From assembly GCF_014284335.1 (NCBI RefSeq), contig NZ_JACOGF010000004.1, forward strand, positions 486,104 to 550,103: a stretch of 64,000 bases of DNA, in the 5' to 3' direction. The position numbers and the translations under genes were made by a program. This DNA comes from Undibacterium hunanense. GTDB lineage: Bacteria > Pseudomonadota > Gammaproteobacteria > Burkholderiales > Burkholderiaceae_D. A model generated the notes under the pieces. The model was given only the letters and a program-made list of their open reading frames with translations. It ran no database searches and had not been told where the DNA came from. Every line of letters starts with the position of its first letter. Position 1 is the first letter of the stretch. This document shows positions 35,003 through 43,591 of the stretch, one piece after another.

Positions 35003-35914
35003 TCAGCGCTTGAGCTGGCTCATGGCCTTGCTCAGCTCCAGATGACCTTGTGCCGCACCACTCTCCGGCACTGTTTCTGCGTCGCGCTGCCTGACTTCGC
35101 TCAGGCGGGCTGCCAGTTGTTCAGGGGCATCGTCACCCCTGCCTACCCACACACCCTGAGTCATGGTGATATGGGCTGCTTCAAAGCTGCCAGCGCCAGC
35201 GCACAGAATAGCGCGAGTCGGCGCCTGTTCAGACGCCAGCACCAACATCGCCGGAACGACATCGGATGGTTGCAGGGCTTTCAGGATTTCTTCCGGGAAC
35301 AAGGCTTCTGTCATGCGGGTGGCTGCGGTTGGTGCCAGGCTATTGACGCGGATGTCGTATTTGGCTCCTTCCAGTGCCAGAGTCTGCATCAGGCCGACCA
35401 GCGCCAGTTTGGCTGCACCGTAATTTGACTGACCGAAATTGCCGTACAGGCCGGAAGACGAGGTCGTCATCACGATGCGGCCATATTTTTGTTCCGTCAT
35501 GACAGGCCAGACCGCCTTGCAGCAATGCACGGCACCCATCAGATGCACATCCAGCACCAGTTTGAAATCAGCAATGTCCATTTTGGCAAAGCTCTTGTCG
35601 CGCAGGATACCGGCATTATTGATCAGGATATCGATGCGGCCCCATTGTGCCAGGGTGTCTGCTACCATGGCCTGTACGGCCTCAAAGTCGGTGACCGATG
35701 CACCATTGGCGATGGCTTCGCCACCTGCTGCACGGATTTCTTCCACCACTGCCAGGGCAGCGGCAGACGAACCACCGGAACCGTCACGTGCACCGCCGAG
35801 GTCGTTGACGACCACTTTGGCACCGCGTGCCGCCAGCGCCAGCGCATGTTCACGCCCCAGTCCACCACCTGCACCAGTCACGATGGCAACACGGCCTTTG
35901 AAGTCGATAGTCAT
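35003..35914 (-). CDS. SDR dehydrogenase, multifunctional-enzyme-type 2 / 3-hydroxyacyl-CoA-like
   Basis: Short-chain dehydrogenase (303 residues), probably NAD-dependent. The Rossmann motif VTGAGGGLGREHALALA, NNAGILRDKSF, Ser in MTTSSSGLYGNFGQ and Y-x-x-x-K in NYGAAK are present. The combination GREHAL, VVVNDLGG and NAGILRDKSF is typical of the dehydrogenase domain of peroxisomal-type multifunctional enzyme 2 (HSD17B4-like), which oxidises 3-hydroxyacyl-CoA. The C-terminal 60 residues lie beyond the SDR core and are not recognised. The gene is monocistronic. Exact substrate unknown. Confidence 0.85.
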   Translation of the reverse strand: MTIDFKGRVAIVTGAGGGLGREHALALAARGAKVVVNDLGGARDGSGGSSAAALAVVEEIRAAGGEAIANGASVTDFEAVQAMVADTLAQWGRIDILINNAGILRDKSFAKMDIADFKLVLDVHLMGAVHCCKAVWPVMTEQKYGRIVMTTSSSGLYGNFGQSNYGAAKLALVGLMQTLALEGAKYDIRVNSLAPTAATRMTEALFPEEILKALQPSDVVPAMLVLASEQAPTRAILCAGAGSFEAAHITMTQGVWVGRGDDAPEQLAARLSEVRQRDAETVPESGAAQGHLELSKAMSQLKR

Positions 35915-35937
35915 TGTTAGTCCTTATTTATAAAAAG

Positions 35938-35960
35938 TGCCTGCTTGTTGGCAAGCAGGC
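35938..35960. repeat. Small hairpin upstream of the SDR gene
   Basis: GCCTGCTTG and CAAGCAGGC form a perfect 9-bp stem around a 4-nt loop. It begins 24 bp from the SDR start codon, so it could be in its 5' leader or be a terminator-like structure. There is no T run on either side. Confidence 0.5.
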
Positions 35961-35982
35961 AGAGTCGTTAAAAGAGATTTTG

Positions 35983-36177
35983 TAGGACTTACGCAAAATC
36001 GCCCCAGCTGCGTTGCAGCTCCTCTCCTAGGAGCCGCGTACTATTCGTACTGTCTTCGTCGCTACGGTGCAGTCGGGGTTTCAGACAACATGTTGTCTGC
36101 CGACGTAACGAACCTCCCTTGCTAGGGAGGTTTCCTAAAAGCGATAGCCTTGCTGGGACAATTTTGCGTAAGCCCTA
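35983..36177. mobile_element. MITE-like element with 17-bp terminal inverted repeats and 5-bp target duplication
   Basis: The left end TAGGACTTACGCAAAAT and the inverted right end TAGGGCTTACGCAAAAT differ at one base. Similarity continues to 26 bp with three mismatches (both run on to CCCAGC). The 195-bp element is flanked on both sides by TTTTG (35978-35982 and 36178-36182), a likely target-site duplication. It encodes no protein. Internally it is strongly structured: AGCTGC-GTT-GCAGCT, CTCCTAGGAG, the perfect palindrome CAGACAACATGTTGTCTG (36082-36099) and CCTCCC-TTGCTA-GGGAGG (36113-36130). A parent transposase would have to act in trans. Confidence 0.75.
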
Positions 36178-36257
36178 TTTTGTATAATTTTACTTTGCCG
36201 CCAGCTTATTCATCTGAAGGTGCAGGATTTATCGATCCAGAGTGAATGACAATGTGT

Positions 36258-36632
36258 CTATTTGCTGGACTGCATTTGTGCATCAATATCTGCCAGGCAT
36301 TCACGTCCACGCTGTGTGATGAGCAGTTTGCCGGTACCTGCATCCACTTCCACATGTGCTTTTTTGCCGAGGAAAGTGGCGACCGGACCAGGCAGGGCCG
36401 TGTCAGGGTCATTGGCGATGGCGCGCAGGCCATCGATGCATTGCTTGATGAACAGGGTTTGCCGGCCGGTTTCAGTCAGTTCCAGTGTGCCGTCCTTGCG
36501 GTATGCCATCAGCTTGATACCGCACAGGCGTTTGGCATTGCGGCTGATGCATACCCCGGGCTTGTTCTGGCGCGGCAACTTGCTTAGTTGCTCAAGGGCG
36601 TCGTATTCATCTATGCTTAATTTGTGACTCAT
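36258..36632 (-). CDS. Conserved-looking hypothetical protein
   Basis: Not recognised. The 124-residue product is soluble and mixed alpha/beta, with basic N-terminal half (SKLPRQNKPGVCISRNAKRLCGIKLMAYRKDGTLELTETGRQTLFIKQCIDGL) and a second part KAHVEVDAGTGKLLITQRGRECLADIDAQMQ. The two phrases LELTETGRQTLF and LLITQRGRECL resemble each other, suggesting an internal repeat of a small winged-helix-like wing. GGAAAG eight bases before the ATG supports the start. It lies between the MITE and the amidohydrolase gene. Confidence 0.65.
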   Translation of the reverse strand: MSHKLSIDEYDALEQLSKLPRQNKPGVCISRNAKRLCGIKLMAYRKDGTLELTETGRQTLFIKQCIDGLRAIANDPDTALPGPVATFLGKKAHVEVDAGTGKLLITQRGRECLADIDAQMQSSK

Positions 36633-36683
36633 TGCTGCTTTCCGGGGTGATTGAGGGCGCTATACCCTCATATGTTTGAATTC

Positions 36684-38000
36684 TTATTTTGCTGCTGTTT
36701 TGTAGATGCTGCCATTTTTCATGACAAAAGACACCTTGGTCAGGACGGTGACATCAGCCAGCGGATCGGCTTCGACCGCGATCAGGTCGGCGAATTTACC
36801 GGCCTTGATACTGCCGATTTTTTCTTTCTGCCCCAGCAGGTCGGCTGCATTGATGGTGGCGGCTTGTATTGCCTGCATGGGTGTCATGCCATATTTGACC
36901 ATATAATAAAACTGTTTGGCATTATCACCATGTGGGTAGACGCCTGCATCGGAACCAAAAGCCATGCGTGCACCACCGAGCAGGGCAGCGCGGAAGTTGT
37001 CACGCTGCTTCTGGCCTATTTCCCTTTCTTTTTCCAGTGATTCTGGCAAGAAACCAGCTTTCTCGCCTTCGCCCAGAATATAGTCGTCATTATAGATATC
37101 CATCACCAGCCAGGTGCCATGCTGTTTTGCCAGTTGTATGCCTTCGGCATCAATCAGGCTGCTGTGTTCTACCGAATCTACCCCGGCGCGAATGGCGTCG
37201 CTGATGCCACTGGCACCGTGGGCATGGGCGGCAACCTTACGTCCCAGCTTATGCGCTTCCTGCACGATAGCCTGCATTTCCTCCAGCGTATATTGCTGAG
37301 CACCGGCGGCGTCACCCTTGGACAAGACTCCGCCGGTAGCACAAATCTTGATCTGGTCGGCACCATACTTGGCCATTTCCCTGACCTTGCTGCGCGCTGC
37401 CCAGGGGCCGTCTGCAACCCCCTTGCCAACGTCATTGTATTCTGGTGGCAATAAATTATTGTCGCAATGGCCACCCTTGATGCCTAATGCATAACCGGAT
37501 GCCAGCACCCGTGGACCGGGGAAGTCACCATCATTGATGGCATCGCGCAAGGCGACATCAGCAAAACCTTCAGAGCCGACATCGCGTACGGTGGTAAAAC
37601 CGGCATTCAGGGTGTCGCGTGCTGCCCTGACACCATACAGCGCGGCCCTGACATTGGATGTGCCTAGTGAACTATAGCCGTGCTGACGTGGATTGCTGGT
37701 CAGGTGGGTATGCGCATCAATCAGGCCCGGAAGTACAGTCGCTTTTGACAAATCTATCATCGTGGCATTGACTGGTATGCTGGTCGTCGCTAAAGGAGTA
37801 ATGGCGGCAATGCGTTCGCCATCAATCATGATCAGTTGATCACGCAAGACTCTGGCATTTTCAACATCAATCAAACGGCCTGCCTTGATGGCGATCAGTT
37901 GTTTTGCAGCTACTTTTTCCTCGGCAACTGCAGTGGCAGAAACAAGCAACAGGCTGCTGCAAAACAGGCTGGTGAAGACGTGTTGCAGGTTTTTTTTCAT
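36684..38000 (-). CDS. Exported metal-dependent amidohydrolase (imidazolonepropionase/prolidase-like)
   Basis: Amidohydrolase-superfamily enzyme of 438 residues with a signal peptide (MKKNLQHVFTSLFCSSLLLVSATAVAEEK), so probably periplasmic. Metal ligands are visible in VLPGLIDAHTHLTSNP (H-x-H), KVAAHAHGASGISDAIRAGVDSVEHSSLID (two more His) and MAFGSDAGVYPHGDNAKQF (the final Asp). Such secreted members often hydrolyse dipeptides or cyclic amides; the substrate is not deducible. The ATG at 38000 is preferred because it starts the signal peptide directly. A DUF-type hypothetical gene follows 51 bp downstream. Confidence 0.88.
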   Translation of the reverse strand: MKKNLQHVFTSLFCSSLLLVSATAVAEEKVAAKQLIAIKAGRLIDVENARVLRDQLIMIDGERIAAITPLATTSIPVNATMIDLSKATVLPGLIDAHTHLTSNPRQHGYSSLGTSNVRAALYGVRAARDTLNAGFTTVRDVGSEGFADVALRDAINDGDFPGPRVLASGYALGIKGGHCDNNLLPPEYNDVGKGVADGPWAARSKVREMAKYGADQIKICATGGVLSKGDAAGAQQYTLEEMQAIVQEAHKLGRKVAAHAHGASGISDAIRAGVDSVEHSSLIDAEGIQLAKQHGTWLVMDIYNDDYILGEGEKAGFLPESLEKEREIGQKQRDNFRAALLGGARMAFGSDAGVYPHGDNAKQFYYMVKYGMTPMQAIQAATINAADLLGQKEKIGSIKAGKFADLIAVEADPLADVTVLTKVSFVMKNGSIYKTAAK

Positions 38001-38233
38001 TATTTTCACTCTCGTCACATGTTGTTATCGCTGTTTTCATGGGCATCGGAAGTCAATCGCCCAAGAAACTCAACTTTCTTATGGCATTGTACGATGGTAG
38101 GGATAATTACGACCATATTCTGGCGGACAATGCGGTTTTGACTGCAAAAACATTAAGGCACGAGATGTAATCATGAGTGCCGCCCTTGTCAGCGTGCTGT
38201 TATACCTGATAACTGTCTGGCGCTGTACTCAAC

Positions 38234-39448
38234 TCAGGGATGGAACAAAAACAGGACCCTCAGCAAGACATCATTGATGGCATTCGACCCGGTGAGCCAG
38301 AATAAGAAGTAGCCCGCCGCTACAAGACGCATGCCGTTCAGGTAAGTTTTTCTGAGCCTGTTTTGTGCATGTTTCCAAAACAGGTCAATGGCAAAAAAAG
38401 CGATCAGTGCCAAAGACCAGAATACAGGGGCGAGCAGCCTGTCATTGACAGGATCAAGATTAAACCGGTAGGCGCTCGACAGCACCAGAAAGCTGTGTGC
38501 AACCGTATAAACGATCAGGAAAGAAATCAAGCGAAATGGATATGCCTGCGCCTGGTTTTCATGTCCGGGCTGTCTGGGTATCCTGTCATGGGCGTAGATA
38601 AAAAATGCCAGCAAGCAGGTTAGCATGATGCCACTTAGCAGCAAGCCTGAGGCATTGAAATAAAAGTGAGGGAAAATCCAGTGAGCTATCGTGTTACCAA
38701 ACCGATTGATCTGCAGCATGATATCCGGATTGCTGACCGGTGTTCGTGGCCCTGTCAAAAAACCGGACAGGGCTTGTGTCCTGAGTAACCAGAATACATA
38801 AGGAATGGTGGCAGCAACAAGACCTGTTGCACATAGCAGTTTTTCTTTCAACTGACGGCCAGTGTGGTAAAACAGGCTGAACAGCATGGCCGCAAGCAAG
38901 GCAATACCAACATGCCTGGTGAGCAGTACCAGGGCAAGCAGGATGACTGAAATGAGAAAATTACGCTGACTGTTTTTACCCGACAAAAATTGTATCCAGC
39001 AATAAGTTGCCGATACACACAAGGGCAGGTATAGCGCTTCACTCCAGGTGGTTTTGTATATTTGCTCTACCGGTCCCGACAGCAGTACCATCAGCAGCAT
39101 GAAAAATGCTATTTTTTGCGAATGAAACTGCGATTTCGTCATGGTGCCCAATGACAGCAGCAACCAGCCATATAAAAACACATTGGTATAGCTGGCGAAT
39201 GCATTGACACTCATCTTCGTCAATGAAAACAGAGAAAGCACTATGGGATACAGCGGCGGCCAATAAATATAGGCATCCCCAAAGCTCTGATCCAGAGAAA
39301 ACTGCTGTGCTGCACGGATGTAATTGAGTGAATCCGGCGTGAGATTATTTATCTTGTTGGAGGCTATCTGGAAAACGACAAATACACATGCAAGAAATAG
39401 CAGAAAAATTTTCTGCTCATTGTTGTTTATTCCGGTTTTTTCAGTCAT
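38234..39448 (-). CDS. Polytopic membrane protein, GT-C glycosyltransferase-like
   Basis: The 404-residue protein has roughly ten transmembrane segments. The first periplasmic loop carries LTPDSLNYIRAAQQFSLDQSFGDAYIYWPPLYPIVLSLFS, which fits the acidic-residue loop of GT-C (GT39/ArnT/PMT-like) transferases that use polyprenyl-linked sugars. Specific family assignment is uncertain and the protein is shorter than most ArnT proteins. It is divergent from the small membrane protein gene at 39680. It could act on cell-surface glycans or lipid A, but this is inference. Confidence 0.6.
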   Translation of the reverse strand: MTEKTGINNNEQKIFLLFLACVFVVFQIASNKINNLTPDSLNYIRAAQQFSLDQSFGDAYIYWPPLYPIVLSLFSLTKMSVNAFASYTNVFLYGWLLLSLGTMTKSQFHSQKIAFFMLLMVLLSGPVEQIYKTTWSEALYLPLCVSATYCWIQFLSGKNSQRNFLISVILLALVLLTRHVGIALLAAMLFSLFYHTGRQLKEKLLCATGLVAATIPYVFWLLRTQALSGFLTGPRTPVSNPDIMLQINRFGNTIAHWIFPHFYFNASGLLLSGIMLTCLLAFFIYAHDRIPRQPGHENQAQAYPFRLISFLIVYTVAHSFLVLSSAYRFNLDPVNDRLLAPVFWSLALIAFFAIDLFWKHAQNRLRKTYLNGMRLVAAGYFLFWLTGSNAINDVLLRVLFLFHP

Positions 39449-39679
39449 TCGTGGGGATTATTTGGCTTGTTTGGGTTGTTCTGTAGGGTGCAGCAATCAG
39501 CGATTTTTGTCTGTTCTTTAAACGGCCTTTGGTATCTTGCCTGCAGTTTAACGCAGACTGAAGCCCATTTTTGCAGCAAACGGCGTCCATGCCCAGAATG
39601 TTTGCAGGTATATGGCATTGCAGTCAGCCCGGCCTTCAGGTATGTTGGCAGTATTTCCGTTCATATTTCCAGGCATGCC

Positions 39680-40072
39680 ATGTTGATCTTTATTGTTATT
39701 GCTGCCACGCTGCTGATGCTGGTTGGCGCCTGGGGTTTTGTTGGTATCTGGCGCTTTGCCAGATCGGGTGCGACACCAAAGAACTGGAAGAAGCTGGTTT
39801 TTTCTACCCTGGGTGCGGGCCTGCTGCTGGGACTGATTTCCAGCCTGGCAACGTTCTGGATGCTGTTTCCCTATCCGAACAGTATGGGCCCGGGCTGGTT
39901 TGCCGGCCTGCCTTACGTGGCGGTGTATGTAGATGCCAACGACAATTATTACCACTTCAGTTTCACACAGGTAAGTGTGATTGCGAACGCCTGCTTCTGG
40001 TTTTTATTACCATTTGCTCTTTTGCGTGTGTACGGCGCCATCTGGCGGCGTCAGCAGCTTGGTGCAGAATAA
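39680..40072 (+). CDS. Small membrane protein, unknown function
   Basis: The 130-residue product has three predicted helices: about 1-25 (MLIFIVIAATLLMLVGAWGFVGIW), 42-64 (STLGAGLLLGLISSLATFWMLF) and 98-118 (VIANACFWFLLPFALLRVYG). A periplasmic loop PYPNSMGPGWFAGLPYVAVYVDANDNYYHFSF lies between helices two and three. No family is recognised. The frame stays open back to 39467, but that part reads as non-coding; the ATG at 39680 opens directly into the first helix. Confidence that this is a gene is moderate. Confidence 0.6.
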   Translation: MLIFIVIAATLLMLVGAWGFVGIWRFARSGATPKNWKKLVFSTLGAGLLLGLISSLATFWMLFPYPNSMGPGWFAGLPYVAVYVDANDNYYHFSFTQVSVIANACFWFLLPFALLRVYGAIWRRQQLGAE

Positions 40073-40614
40073 AACTGCCAGGTGCTTTTCAAGCGCTTAA
40101 GAATGTTTCCGCACCCTGATCGGGTGTGCTGGCTTATCACTGTTGCTGATCTGGCCGTGGTTTCACATAGTGCACTCCACAGGTAATTTCGCCTTGTTTC
40201 TCCTTCCTTGTGTCTCCTTCCTTATTTCTCCCTCACTACCGGCCCCCGTTGCTTTTCACGCATTTACGTGTGATGGGCAAGTTCAAGCCAAATAAAATAC
40301 GGGCTTTAGGACGTATGCATTAAAAAAGTAAGTAGTCCAATTACATAAAGTAGTATAACTACATATTAAACTTTGCTGCTTTGTGGGGCATTCGCAACAT
40401 GTTCAGGTGCAATTAGAGCCTGTCCTCACATAGGCCCATATCGGTGCGTGTATTTTCCTTGTAGTTTTTTGTAGTCTTCGTTTGACATTGAATCTAGTTT
40501 TAGTACAGAATCCATTTCGGAACGTTGGGTTCTGATTGCCAGGCCGGAATGTTGGGTTTCTGCCTGGCAGCTCGAAGAGTGCAGGTCATATATAAAAGTG
40601 TGAGGGGACATTAC
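40073..40614. other. 542-bp regulatory region upstream of the maltodextrin TonB receptor
   Basis: No gene seen. The right part is AT-rich and holds the two HexR-like palindromes at 40331-40363. The last 180 bp form the receptor's leader. Confidence 0.6.
40331..40363. promoter_or_regulatory. Two HexR-like operators upstream of the TonB receptor
   Basis: AGTAGTCCAATTACA (40331-40345) and AGTAGTATAACTACA (40349-40363) each fit the HexR-type pattern TGTARTNNNAYTACA except for the first base. The second has perfectly mirrored GTAGT/ACTAC arms. Their centres are 18 bp apart. HexR is an RpiR-family repressor of sugar genes in other proteobacteria, and this locus encodes an RpiR domain fused to glucokinase. 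The link is inferred from motif and context. Confidence 0.6.
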
Positions 40615-43413
40615 ATGAAACATGCTACGCAAAAGAGTCAGCAGGGCGGAGCTCTGCATCGTTTTTCTTTTAAGTTGAGTCCGGTTGCGGCCGGATGTGC
40701 AGTGTTGATTTTTGGTTTGACTGACATCGCGTCAGCACAACAGACAGTAGATAGCACCGTCGTGGTCACTGGTATCCGCAAGGGTATTGAAGAGGCAATT
40801 TCCATCAAGAAAAATTCCAATTCCATTGTTGAAGCCATTTCCGCAGAAGACATCGGCAAATTGCCCGATGCTAGTGTGGCCGAATCGATTGCCCGTTTGC
40901 CTGGCGTCACGGCGCAGCGTAGCCGTTCGTCGGGCAAGGCGGCGGATGTCAGTGTGCGTGGTCTCTCGCCCAGTTTCAACGGTTCCTTGCTGAACGGTCG
41001 TGAACAGGCATCTACCGGCAATGCGCGCAGCCCGGAATTTGATTTGTTTCCGGCAGAACTCATGGGTTCTGTGCTGATCTATAAAACACCGGATGCAGCC
41101 TTGGTTGGTCAAGGTCTGGCCGCTACCATCGATCTGAATACACTCAAGCCGCTGGACTTTGGCAAACGTGTTTTGGCGGCAAGCTATCGCAAGCAACGCT
41201 CAGGCGTGCAATCAGGCTCCGAAGAGGGCACAGGCGACCGCGCATCTTTCTCTTATGTGGATCAGTTTGCTGACCGTACCATCGGTTTGTCACTGGGGCT
41301 GACCAAGTTCAAGGAGGATGGCGGCGGCCAGCAAAAATTTGATTCCTGGGGCGGTTATGCGCCTTTGGTAGACTATAACGGTGCCAAGGTTGCCGCACCT
41401 GGTGGCTTTAAATCCGATACCGAAGTCAGTAAAAACAACCGCGATGGTGCTTCGCTGACCTTGCAATACAAGCCAAATAAAAACTTTAAATCGGCTGTCG
41501 ATGTATTTTATTCCGCCGGTTCCACCAGCTTGAAGAAAACCGGTCTGGAAGGTGCAATTGCCGGTTCCGCCGGTGGCTATGACCCGGATGGCGTGCTGAG
41601 CAATGCCACCATCGTGAACGGTGTTGCCACAGCCGGTACTTTCAGCAACTATAAAGGCGTAGTACGCAATCATAAGGAAAGCGCCGACGACAAGCTGACA
41701 TCGATAGGCTGGAACAATGAACTGAAACTGGATGAATGGACGGCGATTGCAGATCTGTCTTATTCCAAGGCAGTCAAGCACAGTAAACGCTATGAAACCA
41801 CAGCCGGCCAGCCCGGTGATGCAGCTTCCCTGGGTTCGATTTCGTACACCGGTTTTAATGGCAGTAACTTTGCTGACGTCAAGTACACCACCAGCCTGAA
41901 CTATGCTGACCGCAATGTCGCCAAACTGACAGACGTTGACGGTTGGGGCGGTGGCCCGAACACGCCGCAAGCCGGTTATGTCGCCCTGCCGGATATTAAC
42001 GACAAAGTCAGCAGCATACGTTTGATCGCAAAACGTGACCTGAACTTCGGTCCTGTCGTGGCGGCACAGTTTGGCTTCAATTACACTGATCGCGACAAGG
42101 CGCGCACGGGTCAGGAAGGTCGCCTGGTCGTGAAGGGGGGCGGTGGCTATGCATCCGCAGCGGTGCCGGGCAGTGCTGTCGCAACGGCTGGCACAGTGGG
42201 TTTGCCTATTGTTTCTTTCGATCCGGATAATTCTCTGGGTTCGATTTACGAACTGGCGCGCTGGGTGGATGCTTCGGTGCTGGCAAAAGACTGGTCCGTG
42301 AGTGAAAAAGTGACGACAGCCTATGCCATGGGTGATCTGGACGGCCAATTGATGGGCTTTAATTACCGTGGCAATTTTGGTGGACAATTCATTCATACCA
42401 ATCAAAACTCTACCGGCAACCAGGTTGATCTGGCGAAGTGTACCGGCATTACCGCTGCCACCTGCCCCTTTACAACCGTCAGCGGCGGCAAGTCGTATTC
42501 TGATTTCCTGCCCAGCCTGAATGTGTCGTTTAACCTGGGTAAAGAACAATTCCTGCGTCTGGGCATGGCCAAGGTCTTGTCGCGTGCGAATATGGATGAC
42601 CTGCGTGCCAGCCAGGAATTTGGCGTCAATACCGGCGGTCCTTATCCTATCCTGACAGGTAGTGGCGGCAATGCAGAGTTAAAGCCTTTCAGTGCAAAAG
42701 CTTTTGACCTGTCATATGAAAAATATTTCGGCAAGAAAGGCTATTTCAGCGTTGCCGGTTTCTATAAGCAGCTTGATACTTATATCTACCGCGCACCTCG
42801 TTCATTTGACTTTAAACCTTTCGTCAGCGCCAATACACCTTTACCTTTGAGTGGCCCGTACAAGGGTTCCACCATGGGCTTGCTGACTACACCGCAAAAT
42901 GGCACAGGTGGCAGTATTTCCGGGTTTGAAATTGCATTGAATATTCCTTTCTCGCTGATCACACCTGTGCTTGACGGTTTTGGCGTGATGGTGAATCATT
43001 CGGACACCTCCAGCCAGATCACCTTGCCTGCAATTGGTTTTGGTACCACGAATATCAGTGCCGCCAATATTCCTTTGCCGGGTTTGTCCAAACGTGTCAG
43101 CAATCTGCGCCTGTATTATGAAAAAAATGGCTTCCAGATTGCCATCGCAGGTCGCAAGCGTTCCGATTTCCTGGGACAGATCAGCGACTTCCAGGATAAT
43201 CAGCAACTGACTTTTATCAAGGGTGAAACGATAGTCGATCTGCAAATGTCGTATGAATTCCAGACTGGCTGGCTGAAAGGTTTGTCTGTGCTGGCGCAGG
43301 CAAATAACTGGAACAATGCACCGTTCCAGCAGTACAACACGGATCCCAGTGTGATCACTGACAAGACTGTGTACGGCAGGACTTATTTATTCGGTGTGAA
43401 CTATAAGTTCTGA
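40615..43413 (+). CDS. TonB-dependent receptor of the maltodextrin/starch locus
   Basis: Outer-membrane transporter (932 residues), probably for malto-oligosaccharides because it precedes amylase, glucosidase and sugar-transporter genes. The long signal peptide ends in DIASAQQ. Directly after it come a TonB-box-like stretch (DSTVVVTGIRKGIEEAISIKKNSNSIVEAISAEDIGKLPDASVAESIARLPGVTAQR) and a plug domain (SVRGLSPSFNGSLLNGREQAS). This is the pattern of the Xanthomonas/Caulobacter-type carbohydrate receptors. The barrel ends YLFGVNYKF with a terminal phenylalanine, as expected for BAM recognition. The ATG at 40615 follows GGGGAC; the frame extends upstream without resemblance to the family. Confidence 0.93.
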   Translation: MKHATQKSQQGGALHRFSFKLSPVAAGCAVLIFGLTDIASAQQTVDSTVVVTGIRKGIEEAISIKKNSNSIVEAISAEDIGKLPDASVAESIARLPGVTAQRSRSSGKAADVSVRGLSPSFNGSLLNGREQASTGNARSPEFDLFPAELMGSVLIYKTPDAALVGQGLAATIDLNTLKPLDFGKRVLAASYRKQRSGVQSGSEEGTGDRASFSYVDQFADRTIGLSLGLTKFKEDGGGQQKFDSWGGYAPLVDYNGAKVAAPGGFKSDTEVSKNNRDGASLTLQYKPNKNFKSAVDVFYSAGSTSLKKTGLEGAIAGSAGGYDPDGVLSNATIVNGVATAGTFSNYKGVVRNHKESADDKLTSIGWNNELKLDEWTAIADLSYSKAVKHSKRYETTAGQPGDAASLGSISYTGFNGSNFADVKYTTSLNYADRNVAKLTDVDGWGGGPNTPQAGYVALPDINDKVSSIRLIAKRDLNFGPVVAAQFGFNYTDRDKARTGQEGRLVVKGGGGYASAAVPGSAVATAGTVGLPIVSFDPDNSLGSIYELARWVDASVLAKDWSVSEKVTTAYAMGDLDGQLMGFNYRGNFGGQFIHTNQNSTGNQVDLAKCTGITAATCPFTTVSGGKSYSDFLPSLNVSFNLGKEQFLRLGMAKVLSRANMDDLRASQEFGVNTGGPYPILTGSGGNAELKPFSAKAFDLSYEKYFGKKGYFSVAGFYKQLDTYIYRAPRSFDFKPFVSANTPLPLSGPYKGSTMGLLTTPQNGTGGSISGFEIALNIPFSLITPVLDGFGVMVNHSDTSSQITLPAIGFGTTNISAANIPLPGLSKRVSNLRLYYEKNGFQIAIAGRKRSDFLGQISDFQDNQQLTFIKGETIVDLQMSYEFQTGWLKGLSVLAQANNWNNAPFQQYNTDPSVITDKTVYGRTYLFGVNYKF

Positions 43414-43475
43414 ACCGGATTGCAAACAAGCCGCTGTTAGCATAATGCCGACAGCGCTTATGTTTTAAAAACTGC

Positions 43476-43550
43476 CGACCAAGCCTGAGATGTCATTCAT
43501 TTGAATTCGTATTCAAATGCGTGTCGCCTCCAGGCTTGGTCGCTTTCTTT
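43476..43550 (+). terminator. Nested inverted repeat between receptor and halogenase genes
   Basis: Outer arms CGACCAAGCCTG (43476-43487) and CAGGCTTGGTCG (43531-43542) match over 12 bp. Inside lies a second palindrome, CATTTGAAT-TCGT-ATTCAAATG (43498-43519). A CTTTCTTTT tract follows. It may end receptor transcripts or act as an attenuator that gives the halogenase less mRNA than the receptor. Confidence 0.65.
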
Positions 43551-43591
43551 TATGCAGGGGATTTGTTTTTCAGGTGTTGCAGGGGACAAAA

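Noticed and set aside
41290..42549. A 419-codon frame on the minus strand opposite the maltodextrin TonB receptor
   Set aside because: Antisense shadow of a long beta-barrel gene; no recognisable domain.
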